DNA of 7,655 nucleotides, from contig CAYYHA010000210.1 in the NCBI GenBank assembly GCA_964471535.1, positions 1-7,655 of the forward strand. Direction: 5' to 3'. Source of the DNA: CAYYHA01 sp964471535 (lineage in GTDB: Bacteria > Myxococcota > Myxococcia > SLRQ01). The notes below the pieces were generated by a model, which saw only the letters and a program-made list of their open reading frames with translations, made no database searches and was not told the origin of the DNA. The translations under genes and the position numbers were made by a program. Position 1 is the first letter of the stretch. The number at the start of each line of letters is the position of its first letter. Below, piece after piece: positions 1 through 5,662 of this stretch.

Positions 1-65
1 CCTCCCTGCAGGCCCTGCGATCCGCCCTGGCGCGCCCGGGGCGGATCGAAGGGCCTGCAGGGAGG
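1..65. repeat. Large near-perfect inverted repeat (hairpin) at window edge
   Basis: Bases 1-16 are the exact reverse complement of 50-65. After one mismatch (17/49), 18-27 pair exactly with 39-48, leaving an 11-nt loop at 28-38. That gives 26 base pairs with a single mismatch. The left arm starts at the first base of the window, so the repeat may extend further out. No T-run follows on the plus strand, so it is not a classical intrinsic terminator for plus-strand transcription. The right arm includes the first part of the ribosome binding site of the gene starting at 73, so the structure could mask that site in mRNA. Alternatives are a dispersed intergenic palindromic element or a T-less terminator of an upstream gene. 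Confidence 0.85.
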
Positions 66-68
66 AGG
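61..68 (+). promoter_or_regulatory. Ribosome binding site for the TTG-start lipoprotein gene
   Basis: GGAGGAGG lies 4 nt before the TTG at 73. It is the reason for choosing this rare start codon, since no ATG or GTG with a comparable site precedes the signal sequence. Its first five bases are also the last five of the right hairpin arm (50-65), so folding of the hairpin would compete with ribosome binding. Confidence 0.6.
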
Positions 69-72
69 CACC

Positions 73-498
73 TTGCACAGACACGCCGCATCGCACGGAC
101 CCGCACACCGGGCCCGGTCTCTTCGTGCCTCCCTTCCTCTACCCGCCGTCGCTGTCCTCTTTGCCGTCCCCCTTCTCGGGGCTGCATGCGGCGGCCCGCC
201 GCCGTCGGCCCCGGCCCCCGCGCCCGCGGCCTCCGCCGCCGGACCACGGGCGGTTGCCCTGCGGCCGCAGCCGCACCCCGTCGCAGCGCCCGCACCGGCC
301 CCACCTGCCCTTGCCGGGCAGCCGTGCCGGCGTCCCGCGGACTGTGCCGCGGGGCTCTCGTGCCTGCCCACGGCTGAGGGGCCCCGCTGCGGCACCATCG
401 AGCGCCCCGCGCCGGCAACCGGTCCCGGCGCGCCACCTCCTCCGCCCCCATCGCTCCTGGCCGGCCCGGCCGGCGGCCGGGGGGAGGGTCGCCGATGA
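73..498 (+). CDS. Predicted Pro/Ala-rich lipoprotein with a cysteine-rich motif
   Basis: This is a 141-residue protein starting at TTG. The N-terminus has basic residues, then a hydrophobic stretch (about residues 21-36) ending in L-L-G-A-A-C with Cys39 as the likely lipidated residue. Gly at -3 makes this a non-ideal lipobox. Residues 42-80 are an Ala/Pro-rich linker. Residues 82-106 form a motif G-x-P-C...D-C-x5-C...R-C (Cys85, 91, 97, 106), the style of small disulfide-bonded modules common in exported myxobacterial proteins. The tail (from about 111) is again Pro/Gly-rich. The stop codon overlaps the start of the next gene by 4 bp (ATGA), so the two are probably translated together. I infer an envelope-anchored, disulfide-stabilised protein that may partner the following propeller protein. 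Its function is unknown. The low-complexity composition lowers certainty, but the lipobox, ribosome binding site and overlap all support a real gene. Confidence 0.72.
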   Translation: MHRHAASHGPAHRARSLRASLPLPAVAVLFAVPLLGAACGGPPPSAPAPAPAASAAGPRAVALRPQPHPVAAPAPAPPALAGQPCRRPADCAAGLSCLPTAEGPRCGTIERPAPATGPGAPPPPPPSLLAGPAGGRGEGRR

Positions 499-2642
499 AG
501 CGGCGCGCCCTCGCCACCGCCCTTGCGGCGCTGTGTCTGCCCCTCGCCGCGCAGGCCCTCACGCCGGTTTGGAGCCATACGCTGAGCGGCTCCATCGACG
601 GCTACGCACTCGGCGACGTGGATGGCGACGGCCGCCTCGAAGCGGCGGTGGTGGTCCGGGGCGGCACCTACGCCCCGGGGCGTTCCGTGCCCGGCGTCGG
701 CAGCCTGGCGCTCGTCGACGCCGGGGGTGCGCTGCGCTGGGAGGTGCAGACGGGAGGTGAGCTGGCCGGCTTTCCCACCCTCGCCGATCTCGATGGGGAC
801 GGCCGCGCCGAGGTCGCGTTCTGCGAGCTCGAAGCCGCGGGTCGTTGCCGCGTCCTCGACGGCGACGGCCGGCTCCTGTGGGCGACGGGCCCGCTCTCCT
901 ATCCGGGGATGACGACGGTGGGGCCCGCCGCCGCCGATGTGGACGGCGACGGCGACCTGGACCTGGTTGTCGTCTCCTGGGGAGGCCTCGTCGCCGCGTA
1001 CGACGGCCCCAGTGGCGCCCTCCTCTGGTCCTACGACGCGTGGGCGGGGTACGGCGACCTCCTCTTCGGCCACGCCTCGGTGGAGGACCTCGACGGCGAC
1101 GGCCGCAAGGAGATCGTCTTCGGCGGGAACCGGCAGGGCGGCCTCTACGCCCTCGACGCGGCCACCGGTACGCTTCTCTGGCGCCGGGATCTGTGGACCG
1201 ACCTGGGCAGCACCTTCTTCGCCAGCGGGCCGGCGCTGGTCGACCTCGACGGGGATGGGCTCCTCGAGATCGTCGTGACCCTCGCCGACGGATGGATCGC
1301 CGCCTTCACCTCGACGGGCGCGGACCTGTGGGCGCTCTCGCTGCCCGGCACCTTCGCTTGGTCCAGCCCGGCGGCAGCAGACCTAGACGGCGACCTGCGG
1401 CCGGAGCTCGTCGCCGTCTCCACCGAGGGGACCGTCTACCTCGTCGACGCCCAGGGGACCCTGCGCACCTCCCGCGCGCTGGGGACCGAGAGCTGGGCCG
1501 GTCCCTCGCTGCTGGACGCGGACCTCGATGGGCTCCCGGAGATCCTCGCCGCGAGCCGCGACACGCTGCACCTCCTCGACGGGAAGACCCTGCAGACGGA
1601 AGCGTCTTTCACCCACGGTGCCGGTGGCCTGATGCCCACCGCACTCGCCGCCGACATCGACGGGGACGGGCGCACCGAGGTCCTCATGGGAAGCTGGCTC
1701 GGGGGTGAGCTCCTGGCCTTTGCGGTGCCGGTGCCATCGCTCTTCGCCTGGACCCAGCTTGCCGGGGCCGCCGCCCACCCGGGACGCCTCGACCTCTTCG
1801 GCGACACCTTTGCCGGCAAGGACGCCTTCGCCGCCCTCTCGATCTTCCGTGCAATCGCCACCCATGCGGCAAGTGACCCGAGCCTGCCAGGCGCGGCACG
1901 AAGAACCTTTGCGAAGGAGGTGCTCCCCGAGCTGAAGAGCGGACTGAAGAAGCTCTTCAAGGGCTCTCCGCGCAAGGCGATCGAAGAGGTCCGGGAGGCC
2001 ATCGACGGACTCGCCCAGGCAGCTGCCCAGGGCGCTGCCACCGCCCACCTGCAAAAGCTCGGCGCGCGGGTCGCGCTCCAGATCTTCCAGGACCTCCTGG
2101 CGCGGGCGCAGGCCGTCCTGGGACCGACGCATGCCGAGATTCTCCGGGCCCAGGCCGCCGCGAGCGCTGCGCTGGCGCTCGTTGCGGCCGGCCGCTTCGC
2201 GGATGCCGCACGGGCGGTCGAGATCGCCGCCAAGCGGCTGGAGAAGAAGATCCGCTTCGTCGGCGCGTTCTGCACCGCGCCCCTCGGTGAGCCCTATGGA
2301 CAGGCGCTCTGCGCGGTGCAGGCGCTCTACGGGCAGGTGGGCGGACGGCACCTCGAACGCGCCATGGAGCGCCTGGCCCTGGCCCAGGCGGACAAGGCAC
2401 TGAAGGAGATGGAGAAAGCCGCCCGCGGCCTCGCACCGCCCGATGCCGACCGTCTGGCCCGCATCGCCGAGTCGGTGGCCCTCGCCTACGTCGAGGATGC
2501 GGTGCAGTCCGGCCTCCCCCTTCGGAACCTCGCGGCGGCCCAGGCGGCCCTCGCCGACGGGGCGGCACGGCTCGCAGCGGGCGATCCCCTCGGCGCAATC
2601 CGGCGCTTTCAGAGCGCCGTGCGAAACGCGCGGCCCCGCTAG
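495..2642 (+). CDS. Secreted FG-GAP/PQQ-like beta-propeller protein with helical C-terminal domain
   Basis: This is a 715-residue protein. Residues 1-21 form a Sec signal peptide (basic MKRR, hydrophobic core, A-A-Q-A before Leu22). Eight aspartate motifs of the DxDxDG-xx-E/D type start near residues 41, 98, 148, 198, 250, 296, 341 and 387, 45-57 residues apart. These match FG-GAP/VCBS calcium-binding loops. Between them lie PQQ-repeat-like strands, such as L-Y-A-L-D-A-A-T-G-T-L-L-W at 217-229, so each blade looks like a PQQ/FG-GAP hybrid in an eight-bladed propeller. An N-terminal P-V-W-S strand (24-27) may close the ring. Motifs 6 and 7 are degenerate. Residues 444-715 are Ala/Leu/Glu-rich and strongly helical, with repeat-like helix pairs (555-585, 680-710) and a Cys593/Cys606 pair. 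GGAGGG at 483-488 is the ribosome binding site, and the start overlaps the upstream lipoprotein stop. An extracellular or surface binding or scaffold role is inferred. No catalytic motif is visible. Confidence 0.93.
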   Translation: MKRRALATALAALCLPLAAQALTPVWSHTLSGSIDGYALGDVDGDGRLEAAVVVRGGTYAPGRSVPGVGSLALVDAGGALRWEVQTGGELAGFPTLADLDGDGRAEVAFCELEAAGRCRVLDGDGRLLWATGPLSYPGMTTVGPAAADVDGDGDLDLVVVSWGGLVAAYDGPSGALLWSYDAWAGYGDLLFGHASVEDLDGDGRKEIVFGGNRQGGLYALDAATGTLLWRRDLWTDLGSTFFASGPALVDLDGDGLLEIVVTLADGWIAAFTSTGADLWALSLPGTFAWSSPAAADLDGDLRPELVAVSTEGTVYLVDAQGTLRTSRALGTESWAGPSLLDADLDGLPEILAASRDTLHLLDGKTLQTEASFTHGAGGLMPTALAADIDGDGRTEVLMGSWLGGELLAFAVPVPSLFAWTQLAGAAAHPGRLDLFGDTFAGKDAFAALSIFRAIATHAASDPSLPGAARRTFAKEVLPELKSGLKKLFKGSPRKAIEEVREAIDGLAQAAAQGAATAHLQKLGARVALQIFQDLLARAQAVLGPTHAEILRAQAAASAALALVAAGRFADAARAVEIAAKRLEKKIRFVGAFCTAPLGEPYGQALCAVQALYGQVGGRHLERAMERLALAQADKALKEMEKAARGLAPPDADRLARIAESVALAYVEDAVQSGLPLRNLAAAQAALADGAARLAAGDPLGAIRRFQSAVRNARPR

Positions 2643-2695
2643 CGGCAGATCTCACCCGTCTCCGTCTGGCCGCCCGCTCGGAGCGCCCGCAGGCC
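2643..2695. other. Convergent intergenic gap
   Basis: This 53-bp gap separates the stop codons of two convergent genes. The only self-complementary piece is a 4-bp stem, CGCT-CGG-AGCG, which does not extend and has no T-run. I therefore see no supportable terminator or other element here. Confidence 0.5.
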
Positions 2696-3730
2696 CTACC
2701 GCTCTGGGCTCTCCGTGCCCTCCGCCGGGGCCCCCTCGCCCGTCCCGTCGCCTTCCTCACCGCCCTCGCTGGCGCGGTACTCGAAGCGAACGCGGGAGAT
2801 CGCCGGCGCGCCGCCCTCCTCCTGCGCCGGGTTGCTCAGCGTGAGGCTTCGCGGCAGCAGCGTCAGCGGATCGGTGACCACCTCCGCCTCGAGACCCTTC
2901 CGCCAGATCTGCTCGAAGAGGCGCGCCTGCGCCTCGCCCTCCTCCCCCTCTTTCCGCAGCGCCTCGCGGATCTCCGCCTGAACGGCCTCCTCGAGACCCA
3001 CCTCGAGCCGAAGACGCACGCAGCGGCGCTCGGCCGCCCCGGCTTCGCACGGCACCCAGCCGACGAAGCGGCGGGTCACCACCACCGGGACGTCGCGGCC
3101 CGCCGGAGAGAGGATCTTCGGAAGCGCATGGGCGGGCACCGTCGTGGTCACCGGAATGCCCTCCTCCAGGCTCACCCCGATCCACGTGTCGACGGCGGCC
3201 CACCACAGGTACTCCACCGAATCTCGGAGGAAGCGAAAGACCCGGCCGAGGAAGGAGCGCATCCGAGCCACGAGCGCATCGGCCCCCGAAGCGGCGTCGT
3301 CCTTAGCCGCGTCCGGCGCCTGGCCCATGGCCCGTTCCATTGCGCCTAGGTCGCCGGTGACTCGCGAGAGCGCTTCGTCGAGTGCCACCGCCTGCAGGTG
3401 GCCCTCGGCATCGAGACGGATGTGGGCGAAGCCTTCGGCGAACTTGGGCACCATGACCGGCCCGCCGCCGGACTCGCCGGCGACGACGATCTCCTGCGGC
3501 CCTTGGATCCGAAAGAAGAGAACACTGTGCCCCTCCTCCCCTTCCTTGGGCTCGGCCAAAGTGCGCACGACGCCACGCTCGGGCCAGTGGAAGCGAGGAG
3601 AGACCGTGCGGACGCCGGGGCCCACCTTTGGTACCGTCGCACACCCGGCGAGGAGCACCCCGAGGCTCGCCGCCCATGCCAAGCACGGGTGCCCCCGCCG
3701 GCCGCTGCCGCCGATTCCGCCGGGGGCCAT
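2696..3730 (-). CDS. Predicted lipoprotein of unknown function, coupled to sat
   Basis: This is a 344-residue protein. The N-terminus has a basic stretch (R11, R12), a hydrophobic segment and a good lipobox L-L-A-G-C ending at Cys30. Residues 40-120 look like mixed beta structure (H-W-P-E-R at 48-52, then alternating hydrophobic strands). Residues 153-185 form a hydrophobic, aromatic, amphipathic helix region (V-E-Y-L-W-W-A-A-V). Residues 213-245 contain strands with Cys228 and Cys237, a possible disulfide. Residues 246-280 are charged helix, followed by a strand segment T-D-P-L-T-L-L-P-R (286-294). The tail from 321 is Gly/Glu-rich and probably disordered. I do not recognise the family. Its ATG overlaps the sat stop by one base (TGATG) and it has no strong ribosome binding site, so it is probably translated by re-initiation after sat. 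An outer-membrane or periplasmic location is inferred from the lipobox. Nothing in the sequence links its function to sulfate. Confidence 0.88.
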   Translation of the reverse strand: MAPGGIGGSGRRGHPCLAWAASLGVLLAGCATVPKVGPGVRTVSPRFHWPERGVVRTLAEPKEGEEGHSVLFFRIQGPQEIVVAGESGGGPVMVPKFAEGFAHIRLDAEGHLQAVALDEALSRVTGDLGAMERAMGQAPDAAKDDAASGADALVARMRSFLGRVFRFLRDSVEYLWWAAVDTWIGVSLEEGIPVTTTVPAHALPKILSPAGRDVPVVVTRRFVGWVPCEAGAAERRCVRLRLEVGLEEAVQAEIREALRKEGEEGEAQARLFEQIWRKGLEAEVVTDPLTLLPRSLTLSNPAQEEGGAPAISRVRFEYRASEGGEEGDGTGEGAPAEGTESPER

Positions 3731-4992
3731 CAGCCCGCCGCCTTCTTCCGGCGGTAGGCCTCGATCAGGATGTCCGCCGTCTCGGGACGCATGATGCGAG
3801 GGTCGGGCCTCTCGCCCGCCATCAGCATCTCCCGCACCTTCGTCCCCGAGATGAAGAAGGGCTTCTCGTCGGGATGGCGCTCCATCAGATCCACACGCCC
3901 CATCGACTCGTAGTAGGCGGCGAAGCCCACCTTCACCGGCTGGGTGTGAAGCCGCCCCGGCAGATCCTCGAAGATCTCCTGCGCATCGAAGTCGCCCCAG
4001 ATGGGGGTGCCGTCGTGGAAGGGCGCATCGGCGTGCTTGCGCCCGATCACGATGTGGCTGAAGCCGTGGTTCTGCCGGTAGATGGCGTGCATCACCGCCT
4101 CGGCGGGCCCTCCGTAGAACATCTTGATGTCGAGGCCCACCAGCGCAAAGACGTCGTTGATGTCGTAGCCGACCTCCTCCCAGAGCTCGGGGTCCACGTC
4201 TCCCTTGCCCAGGAGGCGATGGCGAAGGAGGTTCTCGTAGGTCTTCATCCGCGTGGCCGCGTCGACGTCGTCGCCCTTCAGCTGGCCCACCAGGGGGTTG
4301 AGCACCACGCCGGTGTAGAGGCCGCTGCGGGTCAGGGTCTCCGCGCCGTAGACGAGGGCATACTCATGTGCCCGGTGCAGCGGGTTTCGCGTCTGGAAGG
4401 CGAGCGCCGCCTCCCACTTCTTCTGCGCGATGAGCACCCGCGTCATTTCCGGGGTGTAGATGTAGGCGCCGAACTCAGGATTGAAGGGCTGAGGAAGCGC
4501 CTCGATCTTCCCCCCGACCAGCTTCGTGCGGGGGTCCTTGGCGACGATGTCCCCGCCGGGATGATCGAAGCGGTCGGTGCCGTAGACACTCTTCACGTAG
4601 GCCGCCTTGTCCCAGTCGAAGATCGACTCGACGGTAAGTACGCCCACGGGCTCCCCTGCTTCGCTGACGAGCACCGCGGTCTTGCCCCGATCGAGGCGCC
4701 GGGCCTCCTCGTCGGTGGCGGGCAGCGAGATGGGGATCGTCCATGCGTACTTCTCGCCTCCGCGGGTGAGCGTGCGGTGCTCGAGGACCTCGGCGTAGGT
4801 GTCCTCGTTCATCGGCCCCTCGAGGGGTGAGAGGGTTCCATCGGCGAAGCGATAGACAGCCGAAAGGTCGGCATCGGTGACCCGGAGGGTCGGATGCTCG
4901 TGCATCTCCGACAGGAGAGCCTTTCGCCGGGAGAGGGGGAGGATTCGGTCGATGGGCACGTCGAGCCCGCCGTGGACGGGGACGAGGGACAT
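3730..4992 (-). CDS. sat: Sulfate adenylyltransferase (ATP sulfurylase)
   Basis: This 420-residue cytoplasmic enzyme makes adenosine 5'-phosphosulfate and pyrophosphate from ATP and sulfate, the first step of sulfate activation. It is the single-chain Sat type (PUA-like N-terminal domain, about 1-170, then the nucleotidyl-transferase domain), not the CysD/CysN type. Q-T-R-N-P-L-H-R-A-H-E at 200-210 is the signature ATP/sulfate-binding motif. L-N-P-L-V-G-Q-L-K-G-D-D is at 231-242, G-R-K-H-A-D at 317-322, and I-S-G-T-K-V-R-E at 381-388. Family members often read GRDHAG and TKxGD at the middle two, so this looks like a divergent clade. No APS kinase domain follows. The ATG at 4992 is chosen because AGAAGGAG lies 6 nt upstream. 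The frame is open 91 codons further up, but that stretch is Arg/Pro-rich without family similarity. The stop overlaps the downstream lipoprotein start. Confidence 0.96.
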   Translation of the reverse strand: MSLVPVHGGLDVPIDRILPLSRRKALLSEMHEHPTLRVTDADLSAVYRFADGTLSPLEGPMNEDTYAEVLEHRTLTRGGEKYAWTIPISLPATDEEARRLDRGKTAVLVSEAGEPVGVLTVESIFDWDKAAYVKSVYGTDRFDHPGGDIVAKDPRTKLVGGKIEALPQPFNPEFGAYIYTPEMTRVLIAQKKWEAALAFQTRNPLHRAHEYALVYGAETLTRSGLYTGVVLNPLVGQLKGDDVDAATRMKTYENLLRHRLLGKGDVDPELWEEVGYDINDVFALVGLDIKMFYGGPAEAVMHAIYRQNHGFSHIVIGRKHADAPFHDGTPIWGDFDAQEIFEDLPGRLHTQPVKVGFAAYYESMGRVDLMERHPDEKPFFISGTKVREMLMAGERPDPRIMRPETADILIEAYRRKKAAG

Positions 4993-4998
4993 GAGAGG

Positions 4999-5006
4999 CT
5001 CCTTCT
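4999..5006 (-). promoter_or_regulatory. Ribosome binding site fixing the sat start
   Basis: On the minus strand AGAAGGAG lies 6 nt before the ATG at 4992-4990. It settles the start against the longer open frame that reaches 5265. A pyrimidine-rich CTCCT about 12 nt upstream could pair with the AGGAG, but only over 5 bp. Confidence 0.8.
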
Positions 5007-5026
5007 GAAGAGAGGAGGAGAATCGA

Positions 5027-5044
5027 AGCGGCCTTCCCGCCGCT
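5027..5044. repeat. Short inverted repeat in the sat leader
   Basis: AGCGGC (5027-5032) and GCCGCT (5039-5044) are exact reverse complements around a 6-nt loop. The element lies about 35 bp upstream of the sat start, between it and the candidate promoter, so it could be a leader hairpin or an operator half-site pair. A 6-bp GC-rich repeat may also be chance. Confidence 0.4.
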
Positions 5045-5073
5045 GAATGCCCGGCGGTGCGGCGCTCTGTCAA
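5045..5073 (-). promoter_or_regulatory. Candidate sigma-70-type promoter for sat
   Basis: A perfect -35 hexamer TTGACA occupies 5073-5068 on the minus strand. At a 17-nt spacing the -10 position (5050-5045) reads GCATTC, a poor match to TATAAT. A start near 5038 would give a leader of about 45 nt. The perfect -35 in such GC-rich DNA, and its place upstream of sat, make it plausible; the weak -10 keeps confidence low. Confidence 0.35.
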
Positions 5074-5252
5074 CGCCGCATCGCCGTCGGGGCGCCCGGC
5101 CGAGGCGAGCCGTGGCGCGCCGGTGCGACCCCGCGGCCGCTCCGATGCGCCCCGAAAGAGCGGGCGCTCGAGGAGGTCCCCAGCAAAAAAGTGGACGGGC
5201 GGCCTCGACACGTTACGGTCGACTCCGAGGCCGCAGGTAGGCGGCCGGAGAC

Positions 5253-5260
5253 AGGAGGAG
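5253..5260 (+). promoter_or_regulatory. Ribosome binding site of the PilZ gene
   Basis: AGGAGGAG lies 7 nt before the ATG at 5268, a near-consensus site with normal spacing. It confirms the chosen start. Confidence 0.75.
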
Positions 5261-5267
5261 AGCAACG

Positions 5268-5615
5268 ATGTTTCGAACCGATTCCGATACGGCGACCCCG
5301 TCCGGCGAGCGCCGGCGCCTGCCCCGCATGCAGCTCGGCTGCCCCATGACCTTCTCCGGTCTCGACGGGAGCGGCCCCTTCGTGGGGAAGGCCCTCTCGG
5401 TGAGCGGCGGCGGACTGCTCTTCGAAACCGGCGCCATCGTCTCCACGGGCGACCGGCTCTCGGTGACCGTCACCCCGCCGCTCGCGCTGACCGGCCCGCT
5501 GCGGGCTCGGCTCTGTGTGCTGCGCGTCTCGGAGAGCGACAACCCCCGGATGCCCGTGAAGGTGGCGGGCCGGTTCGAGTGGATCGCGCCGCCCGAGCCG
5601 CCCGCGGAGCCCTGA
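5268..5615 (+). CDS. Single-domain PilZ protein (putative c-di-GMP receptor)
   Basis: This 115-residue cytoplasmic protein is about the size of a lone PilZ domain. The first PilZ motif, R-R-x-x-x-R, is present at R15-R16-L-P-R20 within R-R-R-L-P-R. The second motif, normally D/N-x-S-x-x-G, reads S44-V-S46-G-G-G49, so the leading acid/amide is Ser. Alternating hydrophobic strands follow (L50-F52, R63-V68, R79-V87, V97-W105), as expected for the six-stranded barrel. The tail is Pro/Glu-rich. PilZ domains bind cyclic di-GMP and control motility, exopolysaccharide or other envelope functions. Binding here is plausible but may be altered by the Ser. The gene stands alone: it diverges from sat and converges on yqgE with a 47-bp gap. 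No partner domain shows its output. Confidence 0.9.
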   Translation: MFRTDSDTATPSGERRRLPRMQLGCPMTFSGLDGSGPFVGKALSVSGGGLLFETGAIVSTGDRLSVTVTPPLALTGPLRARLCVLRVSESDNPRMPVKVAGRFEWIAPPEPPAEP

Positions 5616-5625
5616 GCGAAGCGCT

Positions 5626-5650
5626 GCCGCCCCAGAGAAGGGGGCACGGC
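5626..5650. terminator. Possible imperfect bidirectional hairpin between PilZ and yqgE
   Basis: CCCC (5630-5633) pairs with GGGG (5640-5643) around the loop AGAGAA. GCCG (5626-5629) can pair with CGGC (5647-5650) across a 3-nt bulge. It sits in the 47-bp gap between two convergent stop codons, where a shared terminator is expected. There is no T-run in either direction, so the call rests on position and a short stem. Confidence 0.3.
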
Positions 5651-5662
5651 GGTCCGCTGCGA

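Larger units (their letters stand above)
4993..5267. other. Divergent control region between sat and the PilZ gene
   Basis: This 275-bp region must hold the promoters for both sat (minus) and the PilZ gene (plus). On the minus strand it contains an exact TTGACA and a 6-bp stem-loop near the expected sat transcript start. On the plus strand there is a short A-run at about 5185-5190 followed by GTGGAC and, 17 nt on, TACGGT. This is a weak candidate PilZ promoter that I would not call alone. No coding sequence within it is convincing, and I recognise no riboswitch. Confidence 0.6.

Noticed and set aside
459..480. GGCCGG-rich self-complementary tract at the end of the first gene
   Set aside because: It consists of short overlapping GGCC/CCGG units encoding the Gly/Ala/Pro tail, which is expected from base composition, with no long unique pairing.
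125..760. 211-codon plus-strand open frame overlapping the first two genes
   Set aside because: It is Arg/Pro-rich, has no signal or domain, and conflicts with the lipoprotein and propeller frames, which have ribosome binding sites and export signals.
1383..2351. 322-codon minus-strand open frame inside the propeller gene
   Set aside because: It lies antisense to a gene with a signal peptide and regular repeat motifs, and it has no recognisable domain of its own.
3628..4830. 400-codon open frame on the plus strand opposite sat
   Set aside because: It is the antisense shadow of a clearly conserved sat gene. High GC at third positions keeps opposite frames open, and its protein shows no domain or ribosome binding site.
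4993..5265. 91-residue N-terminal extension of sat
   Set aside because: The extension is Arg/Pro-rich and unlike the Sat family, and the ATG at 4992 has an AGAAGGAG site at ideal spacing with a family-like N-terminus.
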